Of a stretch of DNA of 64,000 nt, positions 19,585 through 28,316 are shown piece by piece. Each line of letters opens with the position of its first letter. Within the stretch, counting starts at the first letter, position 1. The position numbers and the translations under genes were made by a program. The notes beneath the pieces were generated by a model. It was not told the origin of the DNA. It saw only the letters and a program-made list of their open reading frames with translations, and ran no database searches. Origin of the DNA: Desulfobacterales bacterium (GTDB lineage Bacteria; Desulfobacterota; Desulfobacteria; Desulfobacterales; JAHDSC01). The DNA lies in contig JAHDSC010000021.1 of NCBI GenBank assembly GCA_018432925.1, positions 1-64,000 on the forward strand, read 5' to 3'.

Positions 19585-20885
19585 GCTTGGCAGTGATTGG
19601 CCTTATAGGAATTATTCTGCTTCTCATATTTCTTTTTTTTCTCGGCATGCCGGTTGGTTTTGCCATGGGAATCGTAGGGTTTTTGGGATTTTGTTACGTG
19701 GTTTCTTTTAAAGCCGGGATCAACATGATCGGTTCCGTTTTATGGTCCACCTTTTCCGAATATGGTCTGACCGTTATACCGCTTTTCATCTTTATGGGTC
19801 AGATCGCATTCTATTCCGGAGTCAATGAAAAGTTATATCGTACAACCTATAAATGGGTGGGACATATTCGGGGTGGGATAGCGATGGCGACTGTGATGGC
19901 TTGCTCCGCGTTTTCAGCGATTTGCGGGTCGAACGCCGCGACCGCTGCGACAATGACGACGGTGGCGCTGCCCCAGATGAAAAAATACCATTATAATCCG
20001 ATCCTCAGCACCGGTGCCGTTGCCTGCGGATCCACACTGGGTGTCGTGATCCCACCCAGTGTGGTACTGATTGTTATCGGCCTCTCCACCGGGCAATCCA
20101 TCGCCAGACTTTTTTATGGTGGAATCGGGGCCGGCATTCTTCTTTCGATACTTTTAATGGTAACCGTTTACGTTGTATGCCGGCTTCATCCTGGATGGGG
20201 TCCGGTTGGGCCCAGGGCCGGTTTTATCGAAAAGTTCCGATCCCTTTCGGGAGCTTTCGAAATGGGGACACTCTTTCTGCTGGTGATGCTTGGACTTTAT
20301 TTTGGTTTATTCACACCAGCGGAAGCCGGGGCGACGGGGTCACTGCTGGCGGTTATAATCAGCTCGGTGCAAGGTCGGCTCACATGGAAAGGATTGGTCA
20401 GTTCGTTGACCGACACGCTTCAGGTGTCATGCATGGTGATCACAATAATATCCGGCGCAGTCGTATTCGGCCGTTTTCTGGCTGTAACCAGGATACCTTT
20501 TGATATTGCCTCATGGGTGGTTGGGCTTCCCGTGCCCAAGTCGGTCATTATGGCGATCATTTTTGTAATATATATCGTGGGCGGTGCGGTTATGGATGCA
20601 TTGGCGCTGCTATTGATCACCATTCCAATTTTTTTTCCGGTGGCGACACAGTTAGGGTATGATCCCATTTGGTTCGGTGTATCGATCACCGTGGTAACGA
20701 CTTTAGGGGCTGTAACTCCTCCCGTGGGAGCGACTACTTACGTGGTTGGCGCAATGGCAAAGGATGTTCCTCTGGAGGATGTTTTCAAGGGGGTAGCCTT
20801 CTTCTTGCCGGCATATATAATATGCTTGTTTCTTTTAATCGTTTTCCCGGAAATCATCACGTTTCTTCCATCATTCATGCGGTAA
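19581..20885 (+). CDS. dctM: TRAP transporter large permease subunit (DctM)
   Basis: The 434-residue permease has about twelve hydrophobic segments and typical DctM stretches: GMPVGFAMGI, ACSAFSAICGSNAATAATM, GSTLGVVIPPSVV and a C-terminal GAVTPPVGATTYV. It couples Na+ flux to substrate import with DctP and DctQ. The start is a GTG inside the dctQ end, with aaagg upstream. It is the last gene of the iorAB-paaK-dctPQM group. Confidence 0.93.
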   Translation: MSLAVIGLIGIILLLIFLFFLGMPVGFAMGIVGFLGFCYVVSFKAGINMIGSVLWSTFSEYGLTVIPLFIFMGQIAFYSGVNEKLYRTTYKWVGHIRGGIAMATVMACSAFSAICGSNAATAATMTTVALPQMKKYHYNPILSTGAVACGSTLGVVIPPSVVLIVIGLSTGQSIARLFYGGIGAGILLSILLMVTVYVVCRLHPGWGPVGPRAGFIEKFRSLSGAFEMGTLFLLVMLGLYFGLFTPAEAGATGSLLAVIISSVQGRLTWKGLVSSLTDTLQVSCMVITIISGAVVFGRFLAVTRIPFDIASWVVGLPVPKSVIMAIIFVIYIVGGAVMDALALLLITIPIFFPVATQLGYDPIWFGVSITVVTTLGAVTPPVGATTYVVGAMAKDVPLEDVFKGVAFFLPAYIICLFLLIVFPEIITFLPSFMR

Positions 20886-21237
20886 TTGGAAAATTCTTCT
20901 TGATTCGTCCGTGGGAATCTGTTATGGGCAGCGGCAAGTTCTCTGAATCACATCCACCTCTTGTTTTCGTGTAGTCGGTTCAGCAAATCAGTTTTATTAT
21001 TTTGTGTGATTCAGAAACTTTTAGATAGCCTGGGCTGTACCCAATTGTTTGGGGTATGAAATGCAGCCTCCCTCGGTTTTCAGCCCAGGCACCTTCCAGC
21101 TTTCAAAGGCCCCGCCTTTTTAAAGAAAACCTTGAAAAATCATCGATCTGCTGATTTCAATAACCATGCACTGGAATAGATAAATGCAACAGACGGAATT
21201 TTCCGCTCCTGTCGCCCGATATCGAAAATGCCTTGTC
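20886..21237. other. Convergent intergenic region with structured element
   Basis: This 352-bp gap separates convergent dctM and moaA. The only strong feature is the nested inverted repeat at 21028-21090. No U-run terminator and no small ORF is convincing. Confidence 0.55.
21028..21090. repeat. Nested inverted repeat, possible structured RNA
   Basis: The outer arms gcctgggctg (21028-21037) and cagcccaggc (21081-21090) are perfectly complementary over 10 bp. Inside sits a second stem, taccc/gggta, and unpaired purine-rich sequence. It lies 3' of both flanking genes, so a riboswitch for either is unlikely. A bidirectional terminator, small RNA or repeat element are all possible. Confidence 0.5.
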
Positions 21238-22230
21238 TTATCCACCGATTGCATGCATCTGGCCTGAAACGCCGGTGGGATGTTCCATGGATAGGCCGTG
21301 CTGATAAGGTTTACAATGTGCGGTCTTCAGGAAAAGGTTCACCAGTTCGCTGTCCAGGCATCCTTTTCGTAGCGGGCCCTTGAGATCTACTTGGAAATCC
21401 GATAACAGGCAGGGTCTCAGATGGCCGCTTGCGGTTAATCTCAACCGGTTGCAACGGTGGCAGAAATGTTGACTGATCGCGCTTATAAATCCGATTTCAC
21501 CCTTGGCGCCTTCCAGCTGATAGCGGTCGGCGGGACCGTCATAAGCCTCTTTTTTTACTGGAGTCAGGTTTCCCAGACAACGGATGCGCGTTTTTATTTC
21601 ATCTGCAGGCAAATGACGGTTGCATGTCAGGCATGCGTTGCCGATGGGCATGTATTCAATGAACCGGATGTGAAAGGGATAGGAAAACGTCAATTCGGCA
21701 AGATCCGCCAAATCATCATCGTTGATTCCGTTAAGAGCAACCACATTGATTTTAATCGGATCAAATCCCATGTCTTGAGCCAGACGGATTCCCTTCCATA
21801 CTTTTTCGAAGCTGTCATGGCCGGTTATCTGTTCATATTTCTTCCTGTTCAGGGTATCCAGGCTGACATTGATCCGTCTGATTCCGGCGAATCTGATTTT
21901 TTCAATATGATCCTCCAGCAGTACCCCATTTGTGGTTAGGGAGAGATCGGCCAGCCCCTCAATTTGGTTTAATTCGGACAGAAAGGCATCAAAGCCTTTT
22001 CTGACCAGCGGCTCCCCCCCGGTTATGCGGATCTTGGAGATTCCAAGACACACCCCGATTCGGATCAGACGCAGGATTTCTTCGTAACGCAGTACTTCCG
22101 TGTGCCTGAGTTTTGGAATGGCATCCCGGGGCACGCAATACAGGCATCTCAGGTTGCAACGGTCGGTGATGGATATACGCAGATAGGTCAGGCGACGATT
22201 GTATCGGTCGATTAATTCGGGTTTCGGCAA
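21238..22230 (-). CDS. moaA: GTP 3',8-cyclase MoaA (molybdenum cofactor synthesis)
   Basis: The 330-residue radical SAM enzyme starts molybdopterin synthesis by rearranging GTP. The N-terminal SAM cluster motif CNLRCLYC, the GGEPLVRKG segment and the C-terminal cluster FCHRCNRLR followed by RPCL are all present, and it ends in the functional Gly-Gly. The start is TTG 22230, supported by ggag 9 nt upstream. No other moa or moe genes are next to it. Confidence 0.95.
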   Translation of the reverse strand: MPKPELIDRYNRRLTYLRISITDRCNLRCLYCVPRDAIPKLRHTEVLRYEEILRLIRIGVCLGISKIRITGGEPLVRKGFDAFLSELNQIEGLADLSLTTNGVLLEDHIEKIRFAGIRRINVSLDTLNRKKYEQITGHDSFEKVWKGIRLAQDMGFDPIKINVVALNGINDDDLADLAELTFSYPFHIRFIEYMPIGNACLTCNRHLPADEIKTRIRCLGNLTPVKKEAYDGPADRYQLEGAKGEIGFISAISQHFCHRCNRLRLTASGHLRPCLLSDFQVDLKGPLRKGCLDSELVNLFLKTAHCKPYQHGLSMEHPTGVSGQMHAIGG

Positions 22231-22298
22231 TGGTTCAATCTCCTATCGGAACATCATCCGATTCCATTTGTTTATCAGCTCTAAAATTTAACATTTGT

Positions 22299-23828
22299 TC
22301 AATTTTTACTAAAATATTGCTCAATTGCGCTGCAAAGACCTGGAATCGTGTATGATTCTGCGATAATGTGGACATCAAATCCCAGTTTTTTTGCGGTGTC
22401 GGCGGTAATGGGACCGATGCTGGCAATTGAAACGTCCTTTAGCAAGAATTCGAATTTTTCCGTTGGGATCATAGCTCTGAAATTTTTTACCGTGGAAGAA
22501 CTGGTAAATGTTATCAGATCGATGGCTCTGCCTTCGAGCTCTTGTAACAGATTATCGGCGTTGTCGCGAATTTCTTTTGTGCAATACGCGGCTACTTCAT
22601 CAACAATCGCTCCCATCTTTTTCAGCTCTTCGGGCAGGATCGGTCTTGCTTCTTTTGCCCGCGGAAGGAGTATCCGCTGATCCCTTACCTTTTCTTTCCG
22701 AAAAGACGCAATGATTGATTCGGCCATATAACTTTCTGGAACGATGTCGCTTCGAAGGCCGAATTCAAATAGTTTTTTGGCGGTTGCGGGGCCGATGGCG
22801 GCGGTTCGCAAGTTATTCAGCGCCCGCAGATCTTTGTCTTTCGAAAAAAGCCGTTCGAAAAAGAACGTCACGCCGTTGACGCTGGTAAATATCAGCCAGT
22901 CATAGGAGGAAAGATTTTTAATCGCTGCGTCCAAAGGTCTCCAGTCATCCGGCGGGACAACTTTAATGGTGGGAACTTCCAAGCACTCGGCTCCCACTTC
23001 GGTCAGCTGTTTGACCAGTTCGCTCGCCTGCTCGCGGGCCCGTGTCACCACGATTCTTTTGCCCATCAATGGGCGGTTTTCAAACCATTTCATTGTTTCT
23101 CTTAAACGGACTACATTGCCGACGACAATAATGGCAGGTGCTTTGAGTCCAGCCGCTTTCACCCGCTGCACGATGTTATCCAACGTGCCGGTTACCGTGA
23201 CCTGTTTAGGCGTAGTACCCCAGCGAATCAGAGCGATGGGCGTATCGGGGTGCATTCCGTTGCGGATCAGCTGCCCGGTAATATGCGGCAGATTTTTAAC
23301 TCCCATCAGAAATACAAGGGTGCCGATGCCTTTTGAAATGGCCGGCCAGTCGATACTGGAATCTTCTTTGCTCGGATCTTCATGGCCGGTAACGAAGGCG
23401 ACCGTTGAGGTGAATTTTCGGTGAGTCAGCGGGATTCCCGCATAGGCAGGTGCTGCGATGGCGGAAGTGACGCCCGGTACGATTTCGAAAGGAATACCCG
23501 CTTCAATCAATATTTCGGCTTCTTCTCCACCCCGGCCGAATATAAACGGATCGCCTCCTTTAAGCCTTGTGACGACCTCTCCTTTTCGGGCTTTTTCTAT
23601 AATCAGAGAATTGATCTTATCCTGAGGCAGGGTGTGATTTCCACCTTTTTTCCCGACATAAATAAGCTCGGCGTGATCGGATGCATATTCCAGAAGCATT
23701 TTTGATGCGAGATAGTCGTATATGATCACATCGGCTCTCTGGATGCAGTTCAAACCCTTTACGGTAATTAATTCCGGGTCACCAGGCCCTGCACCGACCA
23801 GATATACTTTGCCTTTGATTGTTTTCAT
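22299..23828 (-). CDS. CobA-HemD fusion: uroporphyrinogen-III methyltransferase / synthase
   Basis: The 509-residue protein joins two tetrapyrrole enzymes. Residues 1 to about 245 are the SAM-dependent uroporphyrinogen-III C-methyltransferase (VGAGPGDPELIT, VTRLKGGDPFIFGRGGEE and the GVTSAIAAPAYAGIPLTHR loop). Residues about 255-509 are uroporphyrinogen-III synthase (VTRAREQASELVKQL, FTSVNGVTFFF, FTSSSTVKNF). The fusion makes precorrin-2 from hydroxymethylbilane for sirohaem, cobalamin or alternative haem synthesis. hemC, which makes its substrate, lies 185 nt upstream on the same strand. ATG 23828 has ggaa upstream. Confidence 0.95.
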   Translation of the reverse strand: MKTIKGKVYLVGAGPGDPELITVKGLNCIQRADVIIYDYLASKMLLEYASDHAELIYVGKKGGNHTLPQDKINSLIIEKARKGEVVTRLKGGDPFIFGRGGEEAEILIEAGIPFEIVPGVTSAIAAPAYAGIPLTHRKFTSTVAFVTGHEDPSKEDSSIDWPAISKGIGTLVFLMGVKNLPHITGQLIRNGMHPDTPIALIRWGTTPKQVTVTGTLDNIVQRVKAAGLKAPAIIVVGNVVRLRETMKWFENRPLMGKRIVVTRAREQASELVKQLTEVGAECLEVPTIKVVPPDDWRPLDAAIKNLSSYDWLIFTSVNGVTFFFERLFSKDKDLRALNNLRTAAIGPATAKKLFEFGLRSDIVPESYMAESIIASFRKEKVRDQRILLPRAKEARPILPEELKKMGAIVDEVAAYCTKEIRDNADNLLQELEGRAIDLITFTSSSTVKNFRAMIPTEKFEFLLKDVSIASIGPITADTAKKLGFDVHIIAESYTIPGLCSAIEQYFSKN

Positions 23829-24013
23829 TGGTTATTCCGTTTCAGCAGTGTCCGGGTCGATTTTGTTTTCAACAGCCAAACCGGCAGTTATGGATGGAAT
23901 AAAATATAATCGGTTCGAACCCGTTTCCATCGTTCAAATGCCCAAGGGTTTGCGGTCGACAGAAAGATCATTTAGAAAATATCACAGACCGTTATTCCGG
24001 CGAAATCGCTTGT

Positions 24014-24952
24014 TCAGGATAAAAGCGATTCGCCCTTAAGTGTTTCCAATATTTTTTTTGCTCCCATTGAAAGAAGGCGATCCGCAAGTTTTACTCCGAT
24101 ACATTCCGATTCTTCTTCCGATCCCGTAAGCGTATCTTTTATGATTACGGTTCCATCCACATTCGCGACAAGTCCGCAAAGGGTGAATATTTTATTCTCT
24201 GTTTTTCCATGAGCCGCGATAGGGACCTGGCAGCCTCCTTCCAGGCGATTTAAAAAAGCGCGTTCACCCATTACCACTGCCCGTGTTTGATGGTGATCCA
24301 GAGCAGCTACCATCGGACCGATTTTCGAGTCGCTTTTTCGAATTTCGATACACAGAGCCCCCTGACCGACGGCCGGGAGCATGATATCATCGTTCAGGTA
24401 CTCGGTGATCCGGTTCTCCAGGTTCAGGCGTTTAACCCCCGCGGCCGCCAGAATGATACCGTCCAGGTCTTCATTTTGAAGCTTCCTGATGCGCGTGTCA
24501 AGGTTGCCTCTAAGGGGCGATATAAGAAGATCGGGTCTGGCATGGCGAATCTGGGCGGCACGGCGAAGGCTGCTGGTTCCGATTCGTGAGCCGGCTCCGA
24601 GTTCAGAGAGCCGAAGTCCTTGTTTGGAAATCAGAACATCTTTCGGGGATTCACGCTCCGGAATGGCGCCGATACACAAACCTTCCGGTATTTCAGCAGG
24701 CATATCCTTCATGCTGTGGACGGCCAGATCCACCCGTCCATCTAAAATCGCCTCTTCAATCTCTTTTACAAAAAGCCCCTTCCCGCCGACCATGGCAAGA
24801 GGAACATCAAGGATTTTGTCTCCTTTGGTTTTTATCGGTACCAGTTCAACATTGAGGGAAGGATATTTTTCTTCAAGAACCGATTTTACCCAGTTGGATT
24901 GCCAGAGAGCGAGTTGACTGCCTCTTGTCCCGATTTTAATCTTCCCGTCCAT
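24014..24952 (-). CDS. hemC: Hydroxymethylbilane synthase (porphobilinogen deaminase)
   Basis: The 312-residue enzyme joins four porphobilinogens to hydroxymethylbilane. It starts KIKIGTRGSQLALWQ and carries VHSMKDMP, GTSSLRRAAQ, and the dipyrromethane-cofactor cysteine in EGGCQVP. ATG 24952 overlaps the stop of the upstream zinc-ribbon gene (TGATG), which marks translational coupling; an earlier in-frame start at 24997 would overlap that gene by 45 nt. cobA-hemD follows and uses its product. Confidence 0.95.
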   Translation of the reverse strand: MDGKIKIGTRGSQLALWQSNWVKSVLEEKYPSLNVELVPIKTKGDKILDVPLAMVGGKGLFVKEIEEAILDGRVDLAVHSMKDMPAEIPEGLCIGAIPERESPKDVLISKQGLRLSELGAGSRIGTSSLRRAAQIRHARPDLLISPLRGNLDTRIRKLQNEDLDGIILAAAGVKRLNLENRITEYLNDDIMLPAVGQGALCIEIRKSDSKIGPMVAALDHHQTRAVVMGERAFLNRLEGGCQVPIAAHGKTENKIFTLCGLVANVDGTVIIKDTLTGSEEESECIGVKLADRLLSMGAKKILETLKGESLLS

Positions 24953-25176
24953 CAGCGACTGCATCCTGCACAGCTGGCGGCGTTGCAGCCGCTGCATGAT
25001 GACGCGGAAGTTTTTACCGTTTCACCGCCTCCCCCCTTGCTGATAAAACGGCATGCGGATATCAGTCGATTCACGCTTTTGCTGTGGCACGAGGGACACT
25101 CCGGTCTTTCTTGCCCGAAAACCAGACATTCAAAATTCCGATCGCATTTTTCACAATGATATTCGTAAATAGGCAT
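24952..25176 (-). CDS. FmdB-type zinc ribbon protein
   Basis: The 74-residue protein begins MPIYEYHCEKCDRNFE and has two CxxC knuckles (CEKC, CPSC) of the FmdB family, followed by a Cys/Ser-rich tail (CSGCNAASCAGC) that could bind further metal. The family is thought to be regulatory but is uncharacterised. It is coupled to hemC by a TGATG overlap, which is unusual and suggests a link to tetrapyrrole supply. aaagga precedes the ATG. Confidence 0.88.
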   Translation of the reverse strand: MPIYEYHCEKCDRNFECLVFGQERPECPSCHSKSVNRLISACRFISKGGGGETVKTSASSCSGCNAASCAGCSR

Positions 25177-25616
25177 TCCAATTTTTCCTTTACTCGATGG
25201 AATTATACCGCTGCGATTAAAAAATCATTAAAACGCAACAATAAACATTAATATCGGCAAAATCAACTTGAAATTATTATGCATTAATTCCTGGAGAAAT
25301 CTGGTCTCCGCTAAAAATGCGAGCCCATCCAGGTATCAAGCGATTTGCCGTACGTTTATTATCATTATACATTGGAATAAAGGAAAAAGAAAATCTGTAA
25401 AAGATCGGTAAAGACGGCCTATATGATAAACAAAACATCGCCAAACGTCGAAACTGGAATAAGCAGCATTGCAACAACAAGGAATACATGTATGAAGTCT
25501 CGGTTCTTTCATATGGACTGTTATACAATGCTTGCCTTGCATGGATTCACCCGGATCTATCAGAGAACTCACCTGCTGATGTGAAGGATCTCCCGCACCA
25601 GAGTTTCAGCGACGGA
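25177..25616. other. Non-coding region between csaA-like and fmdB genes
   Basis: These 440 bp should contain the promoter of fmdB-hemC. Short minus-strand frames at 25277-25572 overlap one another and lack protein-like composition. No repeat or terminator was recognised. Confidence 0.5.
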
Positions 25617-25955
25617 TCAGGCAAGCTTTTTGCCAAGAGGGACCGTTTTATCAGGAACGGCGAGTACCACGGCGCCATCTTCTCGGTAAAAGCCGGTGAG
25701 AAGAAATTCCGATTGAATCGGTCCGATCTGTTTCGGCGGCAAATTAATGACCGCAATGATAAGTCGCCCAAGGAGTTCTTTTTTTGAGTAAAGGTCGGTG
25801 ACTCTGGCGCTTGATTTTTTTGTGCCGATTTCAGGGCCGAAATCGGCCTTAACGATGTATGCCGGAATTCTTGCTTCAGGGAAATCTTTCACTTCAATAA
25901 TTTTACCGACACGCAGTTCAACAATTTCAAAGTCCTTTAAGGTGATTTCTTTCAT
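25617..25955 (-). CDS. CsaA-like tRNA-binding domain protein
   Basis: The 112-residue protein is a stand-alone OB-fold of the EMAP-II/CsaA type: [27 protein letters not shown] near the start and [18 protein letters not shown] near the end, with [12 protein letters not shown] between. CsaA is reported as a dimeric export-related chaperone that binds RNA. The gene is monocistronic here. No clear ribosome binding site is seen before the ATG. Confidence 0.88.
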   Translation of the reverse strand: MKEITLKDFEIVELRVGKIIEVKDFPEARIPAYIVKADFGPEIGTKKSSARVTDLYSKKELLGRLIIAVINLPPKQIGPIQSEFLLTGFYREDGAVVLAVPDKTVPLGKKLA

Positions 25956-26170
25956 TTGTGACGTTTTCTTTCTTCATGATTATCCGCTGCTTTCAGGGAT
26001 TGTTGTGGTGGTTTAAGTCTGTGTTGTTATGCGGAGCGGCCGAATTGTCCGATAAGGTCCTTTTGTGATCCATATCAAGGGGTGTTTATTTCTGAAAAGC
26101 CCATCCGGTGTATCCCCTGCGGGTTGCCGCAAGGCTCATGGGAGAATCGGAAAAAAACAGCGAGATATTA

Positions 26171-26599
26171 TTACGATAGATCTCGATTTGACCCCTCTTC
26201 GTTTTCCGGTGCGACGATTAACGTAAGCCCGCGGATGCTATATACCTTTATGCATTCTCCCTTTTCAATCGGCCGAGTTTCATCTGATGCCTTGGCCTTC
26301 CACAGCTCTCCACGCACTTGCACGTAACCCGAAGGGCTCAACCGTTCCTTCGCAAAACCCTTCAGTCCGCGCATCGGAGTTCCGTCCTCCTCCCTATTCA
26401 CCTCATAGGCTTTTCGAACAAATGGAAACAGAATCGCATCCTTTGCCACCCAGGCAAAAATCAGAAGCCCGACAATCCAGCCCGGAATATCCAACCAGCG
26501 GTCAAGAAGGAACAGAATCACGACAAACAATATGAATCCCGGAACCTGAAACAGTATATACTTAATTATTACCGGAACTGATTTACGATGTCCGTTCAT
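26171..26599 (-). CDS. NfeD-like membrane protein
   Basis: The 142-residue protein has two N-terminal membrane helices (about 8-55) and a C-terminal soluble OB-like NfeD domain (about 75-135), containing GLKGFAKERLSPSGYVQVRGELWKA. Such proteins usually partner a membrane-bound stomatin-like or ClpP-class protease in membrane quality control; neither is next to it. The ribosome binding site is weak. Confidence 0.8.
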   Translation of the reverse strand: MNGHRKSVPVIIKYILFQVPGFILFVVILFLLDRWLDIPGWIVGLLIFAWVAKDAILFPFVRKAYEVNREEDGTPMRGLKGFAKERLSPSGYVQVRGELWKAKASDETRPIEKGECIKVYSIRGLTLIVAPENEEGSNRDLS

Positions 26600-26890
26600 C
26601 GTCGGGTTTCCAATTCGCTTCTTCTTGGAAGATCGGAAATGAGTAGAAATGGCGAAACACAGTTACGATGACATTGTCCCGCTGCGTCTTGTAACTTTTG
26701 GGGGACGACGCCGTAATTTCCGTTTTCACCCATCATCTGGTGTGTACATTCCGAAACCGGGTATCGAGCAATGGGCGGACGGGCTTCATGGTTGAAGTGA
26801 TCGATTTGTTTTTTGTCATCTCTCAATCTTTTGGGCTGTTTTTTTGTGAAAAACAAAAGCCATTGCAACAGTAGGTTTTCTACTTTTCTG

Positions 26891-27796
26891 CTATTTCATC
26901 AATAACAGGCTCAAGGCCATAACGGCCATTCCAGATATCAGGCCGAAAAGGCTGTCGTGTCCTTTTCCATATGCCCGGCTTATGGGAAGGAGTTCATCTA
27001 TACTTATATAAACCATGATTCCGGCGACACCACCGAAAAGTACACCCATTACCTGAGCGGGGATTCCTCCGGCCTGGTTTCCCACAAGGAATCGTAGCGA
27101 AATATATGTAATACCGGCACCCAAAGGTTCCGCCAAACCGCTTAATACGGAATAGGTGAATGCCTTCCTGCGATTTCCGGTTGCATAGAAAATCGGCACC
27201 GAAACGCTTATCCCCTCGGGGATGTTATGTAGCGCAATTGCCACTGCGATCGCCGAACCCAGAGCCGGGTCCTGCAAGGTCGCAAAGAAAGTTGCCATGC
27301 CTTCAGGGAAGTTGTGAATTGCGATTGCCAGCGCTGTGAATAACCCCGTGCGAATGAGTGTATTTTGGCGGCTGCAAGGGGCGTGGACACGGCAAACAGA
27401 TCTTTTTGCATATTCTCCGGCTTCCGAAGTAAATGCCGGCAAGGGAGCAGAGGGATCATGAAGTGGCGCCGTTTCCTGTTCAGAATGTGTTTCATGAGGA
27501 TTCTTGGCTTTCGGCACAAGGTTGTCTACAATGCCGATTAAAAGGATACCCCCGAAAAAAGACGCCGTATTGATCCAGTGTCCCCAGTAGTCGCCATAGG
27601 TTGCTGTAAGTGCCTCCGCCCCTTTATAAAAAATCTCCACAAACGATACATAGATCATCACGCCCGCTGAGAAACCCGTAGCAACGGAAAGGAAGCGGTA
27701 ATTGGTTCTCTTGGCTGTAAATGCGATGGCACTTCCAATACCGGTTGCCATACCCGCAAACACGGTTAGCCCGAGCGCGATCCAGACTTTATTCAT
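26891..27796 (-). CDS. ZIP family divalent metal transporter (ZupT-like)
   Basis: The 301-residue inner-membrane transporter has eight predicted helices. The two metal-binding motifs HNFPEG and HNIPEG are on helices IV and V. A long hydrophilic loop (about 105-150) with His, Cys and acidic residues separates helices III and IV. Substrates of the family are Zn2+, Fe2+ or Mn2+. ATG 27796 is chosen over a frame extension to 27967 because the hydrophobic domain starts here and aagga lies 11 nt upstream. Confidence 0.9.
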   Translation of the reverse strand: MNKVWIALGLTVFAGMATGIGSAIAFTAKRTNYRFLSVATGFSAGVMIYVSFVEIFYKGAEALTATYGDYWGHWINTASFFGGILLIGIVDNLVPKAKNPHETHSEQETAPLHDPSAPLPAFTSEAGEYAKRSVCRVHAPCSRQNTLIRTGLFTALAIAIHNFPEGMATFFATLQDPALGSAIAVAIALHNIPEGISVSVPIFYATGNRRKAFTYSVLSGLAEPLGAGITYISLRFLVGNQAGGIPAQVMGVLFGGVAGIMVYISIDELLPISRAYGKGHDSLFGLISGMAVMALSLLLMK

Positions 27797-28316
27797 TTTA
27801 TCATCGTTCCTTGGTCGATGCACAGCCCTATGGACGCCGGGCTTATTCCTTGGTTCATTACAGTAAATTTCATCTCCCCTGATTCCGCTTCTCCGCACCC
27901 AGGGGCCGATCTGCATCTTGTGAATGGAAACCGAAAACCGCAAAAACAATGGCTGGTGGATACCCATAGAAAGAATCGGCTTTTTCGGTGATAAGGTATT
28001 TCATTGCTTCATATCGCTGGCAATCATGCGACTCGGGACTTCCATAAAAAGAGCGATGAAAAAAAGCGGCGACAACTTTTTTTCAGGAACGTACGGGGGC
28101 GGGGACGATACAGGTATCTCCGAACGATATCCGCATGCATGGAAAACGATCTGTTAATCTTTTTAAGCGGGTCAGACGCATTTTATATTGCAGATACGGT
28201 ATATTTCTCTTTTCATGCAAGTTGTTTTCATCGCATCATTTGCGTAATAAACGATTAGCGGTGAAACAGGCCGCTCCATGGATTAAGCATCTTGGCGGGG
28301 GGGATCGGACCTTGCG
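27797..28316. other. Non-coding region upstream of ZIP transporter
   Basis: About 520 bp. Read on the minus strand, the last 90 nt before the transporter gene contain two copies of accaaggaa, the second acting as its ribosome binding site. No riboswitch class or Fur/Zur-type palindrome was recognised. Confidence 0.45.

Noticed and set aside
20886-21237. Molybdenum cofactor riboswitch for moaA
   Set aside because: The structured element lies downstream, not upstream, of moaA.
23908-23935. tRNA T-arm-like cggttcgaacccg
   Set aside because: One stem mismatch, and no matching acceptor, D or anticodon stems upstream.
26596-26868. 90-codon frame overlapping the NfeD-like start as ATGA
   Set aside because: The overlap looks like coupling, but the sequence is not protein-like and lacks a family; probably chance.
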